Origin: Marinobacter koreensis
GTDB taxonomy: Bacteria > Pseudomonadota > Gammaproteobacteria > Pseudomonadales > Oleiphilaceae
Assembly (NCBI RefSeq): GCF_023156285.1
Contig: NZ_JAKZAJ010000001.1
Location: 310,001 to 374,000, forward strand
Direction: 5' to 3'
DNA: 64,000 nt
Each line of letters opens with the position of its first letter. Position 1 is the stretch's first letter. The notes under the pieces were generated by a model. It did not search any database, was not told where the DNA came from, and was given only the letters and a program-made list of their open reading frames with translations. Both the position numbers and the translations under genes were made by a program. Shown piece after piece: positions 59,263-64,000 of the stretch.

Positions 59263-60072
59263 TCAGCTTCGACGCTCGTGGGTACTTTCGAAAATCTTGT
59301 CCGCCGATGCGGCCACGAATCCGGTATAAAGCTGTCCATCCGCTTTGGGGTAGCGGCGGGCAAACTCATAGAAACAGCTGGGGATCACGGCCTCCCTGTC
59401 GGTAAACGTCACGGGCACCCGGTCGGCCATGGTTGATGATTGTTCCAGCAACTCTTCCGGAGAGCCTTTCACTTCACCTCCGGAATCGTTCACGGTGAAT
59501 CCATGGTCTTTCAGAAGCTGATTCATCTCGACGACCGACCGGATGCTGTTCAGGTGATTGATGCTGACCGTAAAGTGGTTCGCCCGATAGCCCCATGCAG
59601 CCAGCCAGGCGGCGTATTCGCTGACTTCCGAAAGCATCCGGTAGGTCTCGTGACTGACCTGCCACGGACGGCCCGAATACGGGAACTCTGATCGCCGGAC
59701 CCGCTCGGGATCAACTTCGGACACCAGGTTCCGGATGATCGCCTGGATCGGATCTGGAAATTTCTCCACCAGAAGTTCTGAGATGAACACCTTCGGCGCG
59801 TCCTGGTCCGGGTGCTCATAGTGGCGGGCGTACAGTTTTTTGGCCTCGAAATGGTATTCGCCGCCGGGCTGGTACCCGAGCGCCAGAAAGGGCTCTGCCA
59901 GAGCGTCGAGGCCCACGGGGTCAAGGTTGAATGTTCTCAGCGCGATGTGATCGTTCACAATTGGCCGGGATTCCCGTTCCGCGAGCAGCTGGTGAACCCG
60001 TTCGGCAGAGGGCGTGACAGACCGGTACTGCTCCCAGAGTTGGCTGAAAAGCTCGTGGCGGTCAGTGTGCAT
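59263..60072 (-). CDS. DUF1338 family non-heme iron dioxygenase-like protein
   Basis: A 269-residue protein of the DUF1338 (HglS-like) family, whose characterised members are Fe(II)-dependent 2-oxoadipate dioxygenase/decarboxylases in lysine breakdown. Here 'NDHIALRTFNLDPVGLDALAEPFLALGY' and 'YANHFTVSINHLNSI'-like segments ('GYRANHFTVSINHLNS') carry likely metal His residues; 'IPSCFYEFARRYPKADGQLYTGFVAASADKIFEST' ends the protein. It is shorter than HglS (about 460). ATG 60072 with GGAG upstream is preferred to TTG 60087. It overlaps the astA stop by 11 bases, so they are co-translated. Confidence 0.82.
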   Translation of the reverse strand: MHTDRHELFSQLWEQYRSVTPSAERVHQLLAERESRPIVNDHIALRTFNLDPVGLDALAEPFLALGYQPGGEYHFEAKKLYARHYEHPDQDAPKVFISELLVEKFPDPIQAIIRNLVSEVDPERVRRSEFPYSGRPWQVSHETYRMLSEVSEYAAWLAAWGYRANHFTVSINHLNSIRSVVEMNQLLKDHGFTVNDSGGEVKGSPEELLEQSSTMADRVPVTFTDREAVIPSCFYEFARRYPKADGQLYTGFVAASADKIFESTHERRS

Positions 60073-61183
60073 GCTGTCTTTCTCCAAAACGGTGTGCGTT
60101 CATGTTTGGTGCAACGGGCTGTTCGTGGGGCCGCGATGCGCTATTGGGTTGCAGTGGCAGACTCCAGACAACGCCGTCGGCTTCAAGGCCAAGATTTTCG
60201 GCCAGATGGGAAGCGATCTTCACGGACTCGCCCGTGGGAAGCAGGTTGCCATGCTCCGTGAGCGTGGCCCGAAAATCCGACAGCCGGCCGTTTGCCACGA
60301 TCATCGGAGCCATCAGGTCATGCGGAGCATCGACGGCGTTGGCATCCAGAATGACCGAGGCACGCCGTGACTGGCGAATACTGCCGATCTGGCGCAATTC
60401 CGCCTCAACGGTTGGCCCCGCATCGAACAGGTCCACGAAGCCGCGAGGACGGAAGCCTTCCCGCTCCAGCATGCGAAGTGCAGGCCGAGTGTGCGGATGT
60501 ACCTGCCCAATGACCGCCCGCGCGTCGCGGCTCATGAGATGGGTATAAAGCGGGGCGGCGGGCATGAGTTCGTCAATGAAATCGGTATAGCCGGAGCCCA
60601 CCAGACTGGTCGCCGAAGCAAACTCCATGTCGACAAAATGTTCCCGCAACCAACTCCAGAATGGAGACTGTCCGGCGGCATCCGATACCCCTCGCATTTC
60701 GGCGATCACCGTGCTGGAAAACCGCTCCGGGTGCTGGGCCATGAACAGGAAGCGGACCCGCGACAGCAGCTTGCCGGCATTGGCCCGCCGGAAGTCGGGA
60801 CGGAGATACAGCGAACAGATCTCGGTGCAGCCCGTGTAGTGATTGCATCGGGTCAGCGTATCGACCTGTTTTCTCAGGCCAAGCTCACGGGAATGGTGGA
60901 CCACCGTATTATGGTGAAAGTGATAAAGCGGGCGGGTCTGGCCGGCGCAGGCTTCGATGCCGGTGGTTCCCATGATCGCACCGGTCGCCGGATCCTCGAG
61001 CACAAACAGATAGTGCTCATCGGAGGGAGTCTCGACCTCTCGGGCAAAGCTCTCGACCGAGTGCTCGATCTTGCGCAAGAGCGCATCCCGATCGGGCATC
61101 AGGGAGGTAAAGCCGGGGCCGGATTCGTCGGCAATCCGGTATAGGGCGTCCAGATCTTTGGGGGCAACCGGTCTGATAAGCAT
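60062..61183 (-). CDS. astA: Arginine N-succinyltransferase AstA-like
   Basis: A 373-residue acyltransferase starting MLIRPVAPKDLDALYRIADESGPGFTSLMPDRDAL, typical of the AstA/AruF/AruG family. 'EICSLYLRPDFRRANAGKLLSRVRFLFMAQHPERF' and 'RVGQVHPHTRPALRMLEREGF'-like segments (here 'IGQVHPHTRPALRMLEREGF') match. It transfers succinyl from succinyl-CoA to arginine, the first step of the AST pathway. No astB, astC, astD or astE is nearby; instead it overlaps a DUF1338 gene. It is divergent from an Lrp-type regulator, with ATG start at 61183. Confidence 0.9.
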   Translation of the reverse strand: MLIRPVAPKDLDALYRIADESGPGFTSLMPDRDALLRKIEHSVESFAREVETPSDEHYLFVLEDPATGAIMGTTGIEACAGQTRPLYHFHHNTVVHHSRELGLRKQVDTLTRCNHYTGCTEICSLYLRPDFRRANAGKLLSRVRFLFMAQHPERFSSTVIAEMRGVSDAAGQSPFWSWLREHFVDMEFASATSLVGSGYTDFIDELMPAAPLYTHLMSRDARAVIGQVHPHTRPALRMLEREGFRPRGFVDLFDAGPTVEAELRQIGSIRQSRRASVILDANAVDAPHDLMAPMIVANGRLSDFRATLTEHGNLLPTGESVKIASHLAENLGLEADGVVWSLPLQPNSASRPHEQPVAPNMNAHRFGERQHAH

Positions 61184-61268
61184 GGCCAGAGCTTCCTGCA
61201 GTGTTTTGCGCCAGTATGCGGTGCCTTTCTGCCGGTTTGCAGTTTCAAAACGATCGAAATGATCTATT

Positions 61269-61302
61269 ATTTTGTCAAAATGAAAATTTTGGGTGGCAAA
61301 AT
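61269..61302. promoter_or_regulatory. Two ATTTTG/CAAAAT palindromes before the Lrp gene
   Basis: ATTTTG-T-CAAAAT lies at 61269-61281 and ATTTTG-GGTGG-CAAAAT at 61286-61302; their centres are 19 bases apart. The second overlaps the ATG of the Lrp-type regulator at 61301. They lie in the divergent gap with astA and are likely binding sites for that regulator, giving autoregulation and possibly astA control. Confidence 0.5.
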
Positions 61303-61729
61303 GATCAATGCGCAAGACGAGAAGCTGCTGGCACTGCTCCGGCAAAACGCCCGGGCCAGCGTGACGGACCTGGCCAAGGCGCTTCACGTGTCCCGCTCTA
61401 CCGTTCAGAACCGTCTGGCCCGTCTTGAACGGACCGGTGTGATCCGGGGCTATTCGGTTGACCTGGGTGGAGATTATCTGGCCAGTCAGGTCGAGGCCCA
61501 TGTCTCCATCAAGGTTGTGCAGAAACTGACGGCCCGGACGAATACCGCACTCGAAGGCATCCGCCAGGTCTCGCAGCTTTTTTCAGTCAGTGGGGAGTAC
61601 GACCTCATTGCCATCGTCCAGGCCAGCTCCCTCGAAGCTCTGAGCAAGGTGCTGGACGATATAGGAAATCTGGAGGGCGTCGAACGGACGAACTCCGCCG
61701 TGGTCCTGGAAACGCGGTTCCGTCGATAG
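61301..61729 (+). CDS. Lrp/AsnC family regulator
   Basis: A 142-residue regulator starting MINAQDEKLLALLRQNARASVTDLAKALHVSRSTVQNRLARLE, the helix-turn-helix of Lrp proteins. The C-terminal RAM domain has 'VSIKVVQKLTARTNTAL' and 'SGEYDLIAIVQASSLEAL'. ATG 61301 is preferred over 61259 because the longer form would read through the palindromic operator region. It is divergent from astA and is probably its regulator, perhaps responding to arginine or a related amino acid. Confidence 0.85.
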   Translation: MINAQDEKLLALLRQNARASVTDLAKALHVSRSTVQNRLARLERTGVIRGYSVDLGGDYLASQVEAHVSIKVVQKLTARTNTALEGIRQVSQLFSVSGEYDLIAIVQASSLEALSKVLDDIGNLEGVERTNSAVVLETRFRR

Positions 61730-61735
61730 AGGTTG

Positions 61736-61843
61736 TCAGGAACCGAGCAATCCGGCGTAGGCGCAATAAAGGAACGCGCCCGAACCGACAAGAATCAGGC
61801 CCCAGGCGGGAAAAATCAGAAATGAACGAGTCGACGTTTTCAT
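61736..61843 (-). CDS. Small single-pass membrane protein
   Basis: A 35-residue protein (MKTSTRSFLIFPAWG followed by a hydrophobic helix and CAYAGLLGS). A strong GGAGG lies 5 bases before the ATG at 61841-61843, which makes it a credible gene despite its size. One membrane helix spans about residues 9-31. I do not recognise a family. It is convergent with the Lrp-type gene with a 6-base gap. Confidence 0.5.
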   Translation of the reverse strand: MKTSTRSFLIFPAWGLILVGSGAFLYCAYAGLLGS

Positions 61844-62075
61844 AGCCACCTCCTGCAGTGATGCTATTGCATACGCGTCTTCCCTCACTCTAGACCAGTT
61901 TTGACGTATGTCACGTCGGACGATCCTGTTCCGGGCGCCTGCGGAGAATTGGTTATCACAAACGGTGGTAAATGCTATTGAGCAAACGAGGAACTGGGCT
62001 ACTATGAATCGGGATTCATAACAATAAACAGCCTTCGCTCCGCACTGGCTGGACAACAATTATAAGGAATTGCGC

Positions 62076-63758
62076 ATGGCGGAAGATTCTAGCAGACAGA
62101 CCTCGTTGCACTGTTTCTTTCACTGGGCTGAGCATACGCCGGACAGTGTTTACCTGACTCAGCCGTATCCTGATGGACGGGTGGAAGATATCACCTGGGC
62201 CCAGGCGGCAGACCAGGTGTCCCGGATGGCCGGCTATCTGATCAGCCTGGGGTTGCCGGCACACAGCAGCATTGCCATTCTGGGTAAGAATTCAGCCCAC
62301 TGGATCCTCGCGGATCTTGCCATCTGGGCTGCGGGCCATGTCAGTGTTCCCCTTTATCCGACCCTCAATGGCGAAACCGCCGCCTACATTCTTGATCACA
62401 GCCAGGCAAAGTTGCTGTTCCTTGGCAAGATGGACGGTACAGCGGATGGCTGGAACGATATAAAACTGCATTTGCCCGAGGATCTGCCCGTGGTTTCGCT
62501 ACCACTGTCGCCGCGCAACGACACGCCGACATGGCAGGGGATCATTGAACGTCAGGAGCCTGAAACGCCCCGTTGGCCGGATCCGGATGATCTGGCCACC
62601 ATTGTTTACACTTCCGGCAGTACCGGCCGGCCAAAAGGCGTGATGCACAGTTTCCGCAACATGGTGTCGGTGGCGGAGGGGTTGCAGCAACTGTTTCCCG
62701 TCGGGACCGAAGAACGAATGCTCTCGTACCTGCCCCTCGCCCACGTGGCGGAGCGGGCTGCCGTCGAGACCCAGTCGCTCTACTACGGCTTCCACCTTTA
62801 CTTTGCCAATTCCCTTGATACGTTCCAGGAAGACCTGCAGCGTGCCCGGCCGACCCTGTTTTTCTCCGTGCCTCGCCTGTGGATGAAGTTCTATCTGGGC
62901 ATCAATGCGAAGCTGCCGCCCCGGAAACAGAAACTGCTGTTCAACCTTCCGATTCTGGGTTCCCTCGTCAAGAAAAAGGTGCTTCGTCAATTGGGGCTGG
63001 ATCATTGCCGGGCGGCGCTTACCGGAGCGGCGCCGCTCTCCGCGGATATCATTGCCTGGTATCGCAACCTGGGGCTTGAGCTGCTCGAGGTGTACGGCAT
63101 GTCCGAGAATTTTGGCTACTCTCACGCCAATCGCCCCGGCGCCGCCCGGGCAGGGTATGTTGGTGTGCCCAATCCCGGAGTGGAGCACCGGATCGGCGAG
63201 GGCGGGGAGGTCCAGGTCCGGAGCCCCGGTCAAATGCTGGGGTATTTCCGTAACGAAGAGAAAACCCGGGAAGACATTACCGAGGATGGCTTCCTGAAAA
63301 CCGGGGACATGGGCGAGATCGATTCGGACGGCTCCCTGCGGATAACCGGACGGGTCAAGGATCTGTTCAAGACCGCGAAAGGGAAGTATGTGGTGCCGGT
63401 TCCCATCGAGAACCGGTTCAATCATCCGGGCGCGGAAGTCGTCTGCGTTGCCGGTGCCAACCAGCCACAGCCGTGCATGATGGTGTTGCTGTCCGACGAG
63501 CTAAGGTCGGCGCTCGCCAATGGCGCGGACAGGGCGGAGCTGGAACGGGAACTGGCGGCAGAGCTGGATGCCGTCAATATGGCCTGTGAATCCCACGAGA
63601 AAGTCGCATTTCTGGCCGTGGTGAAGGAACCGTGGACCATGGAAAACGGCATGCTGACACCGACGATGAAGATCAAGCGAAACGTGATCGAGGCCTTCTA
63701 CAATGCCCGTATGGATGACTGGTTTGCGAGGAACACCAAGGTCGTCTGGGATATCTGA
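62076..63758 (+). CDS. AMP-dependent acyl-CoA synthetase (long-chain type)
   Basis: A 560-residue adenylate-forming enzyme of the long-chain fatty acyl-CoA synthetase (FadD15-like) subgroup. The AMP/ATP P-loop is 'TIVYTSGSTGRPKGVMHS'; 'VYGMSENFGYSH' is the A5 motif; the A7/A8 region 'FLKTGDMGEIDSDGSLRITGRVKDLFKTAKGKYVVP' is intact. The ATG at 62076 follows AAGGAA. It activates fatty acids for degradation or lipid synthesis. A terminator follows at 63783-63809, so it is transcribed alone. Confidence 0.9.
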   Translation: MAEDSSRQTSLHCFFHWAEHTPDSVYLTQPYPDGRVEDITWAQAADQVSRMAGYLISLGLPAHSSIAILGKNSAHWILADLAIWAAGHVSVPLYPTLNGETAAYILDHSQAKLLFLGKMDGTADGWNDIKLHLPEDLPVVSLPLSPRNDTPTWQGIIERQEPETPRWPDPDDLATIVYTSGSTGRPKGVMHSFRNMVSVAEGLQQLFPVGTEERMLSYLPLAHVAERAAVETQSLYYGFHLYFANSLDTFQEDLQRARPTLFFSVPRLWMKFYLGINAKLPPRKQKLLFNLPILGSLVKKKVLRQLGLDHCRAALTGAAPLSADIIAWYRNLGLELLEVYGMSENFGYSHANRPGAARAGYVGVPNPGVEHRIGEGGEVQVRSPGQMLGYFRNEEKTREDITEDGFLKTGDMGEIDSDGSLRITGRVKDLFKTAKGKYVVPVPIENRFNHPGAEVVCVAGANQPQPCMMVLLSDELRSALANGADRAELERELAAELDAVNMACESHEKVAFLAVVKEPWTMENGMLTPTMKIKRNVIEAFYNARMDDWFARNTKVVWDI

Positions 63759-63782
63759 GCGAATGGAACTGCATCCAAACGA

Positions 63783-63809
63783 AAAACGCCGGCAATCTGC
63801 CGGCGTTTT
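63783..63809. terminator. Bidirectional rho-independent terminator
   Basis: AAAACGCCGGCA pairs perfectly with TGCCGGCGTTTT around the 3-base loop ATC (63783-63809). T residues follow on the plus strand, and the A run on the left gives T residues for the minus strand. It ends the acyl-CoA synthetase transcript and the convergent gene at the right edge. Confidence 0.93.
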
Positions 63810-63841
63810 CTTTGGTCTGGTGCCCGATTGCGCTGTGCGAA

Positions 63842-64000
63842 TCAGTGGCCGCCCTGGACCTGAGTCATGTCCTGAGTCATCTCCGCGGTCCTGCGGTTGA
63901 AAACTCGAACCTTGCGACTGATAAACTGCACCGCCTGCTTTGCAGCAGCACGGGTATACTGGCGCCTGACCTCAGCACTGTTGTGGAGGATACTGGACGG
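63842..64000 (-). CDS. C-terminal part of an unidentified protein, cut by window edge
   Basis: A minus-strand frame enters at base 64000 and stops at 63842-63844, giving the last 52 residues (…SILHNSAEVRRQYTRAA to …TQVQGGH). It is hydrophilic and rich in Arg, Gln, Thr and Ala, likely helical; a phasin-like or other granule-associated tail is possible but not shown. The convergent terminator fits its end. The protein beyond the window is unknown. Confidence 0.5.
   Translation of the reverse strand, partial: PSSILHNSAEVRRQYTRAAAKQAVQFISRKVRVFNRRTAEMTQDMTQVQGGH

Noticed and set aside
1..64000. tRNA, rRNA, CRISPR arrays, IS elements, attachment sites
   Set aside because: No cloverleaf-like, regularly spaced repeat, transposase or terminal inverted repeat pattern was found when reading both strands.

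Overview
The window looks like chromosome of a GC-rich, heterotrophic, probably marine gammaproteobacterium. The gene set and the protein flavour are most like Marinobacter and its relatives; this is inferred from family content, not from an alignment. There are no rRNA or tRNA genes, insertion sequences, phage genes or CRISPR arrays. Coding density is high, and no gene-free stretch exceeds about 290 bases.

Region by region. (1) 1-1473 holds the start of a DUF1127 gene, a divergent LysR regulator and a small DUF3185 membrane protein. (2) 1678-11586 is the outstanding block: a tight operon of eleven genes, almost all overlapping. It encodes a complete group 3b-type NAD(P)-linked [NiFe]-hydrogenase (beta, gamma, delta and alpha subunits), an embedded cyclic-nucleotide-binding-fold protein without a DNA-binding domain, the large-subunit protease, and HypA-like, HypF, HypC, HypD and HypE. 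HypB is absent and the HypA lacks its zinc-binding module. (3) 11779-18575 carries a mechanosensitive channel, a PEP-CTERM secreted protein preceded by an unusual palindrome, an enoyl-CoA hydratase, and a minus-strand group with a LemA/GIDE fusion, an alpha/beta hydrolase and a beta-hydroxyacid dehydrogenase. (4) 18802-27476 has a DUF1326-DUF2182 pair, a FrnE-type DsbA protein, an EF-P-like factor, a pseudouridine synthase, EutBC, MtgA and several unassigned genes.

(5) 27506-34351 centres on proline catabolism (an Lrp-type regulator divergent from putA), followed by a lytic transglycosylase and a dicarboxylate-type symporter. (6) 34475-46808 contains a TVP38 membrane protein coupled to a six-hairpin-glycosidase-like protein, transporters, a haloalkane-dehalogenase-like enzyme, an orphan solute-binding protein, and an mmsA/GMC-dehydrogenase operon with a divergent LysR gene that resembles 3-hydroxypropionate catabolism. 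(7) 46817-54902 has a ZIP transporter, a fluoroacetate-dehalogenase-like hydrolase, a SelW-like protein, a TsdB-TsdA thiosulfate dehydrogenase pair, an L,D-transpeptidase and a PA0069-type radical SAM gene under a clear LexA box. (8) 54978-64000 has a chemoreceptor, a TauE/SafE transporter, an AbiTii-like protein, Pcm, an AstA/DUF1338 pair with a divergent Lrp regulator, an acyl-CoA synthetase-like enzyme and a truncated gene at the right edge.

Taken together, the genes suggest an organism that lives on amino and organic acids (proline, arginine, ethanolamine, possibly 3-hydroxypropionate) and can supplement its energy with hydrogen/NAD(P)H exchange and thiosulfate oxidation. The most interesting items are the HypB-less hydrogenase operon with its reduced HypA, the LemA-double-GIDE fusion, the LexA box embedded in a 16-bp perfect hairpin next to a start codon, and the AstA-DUF1338 pairing.
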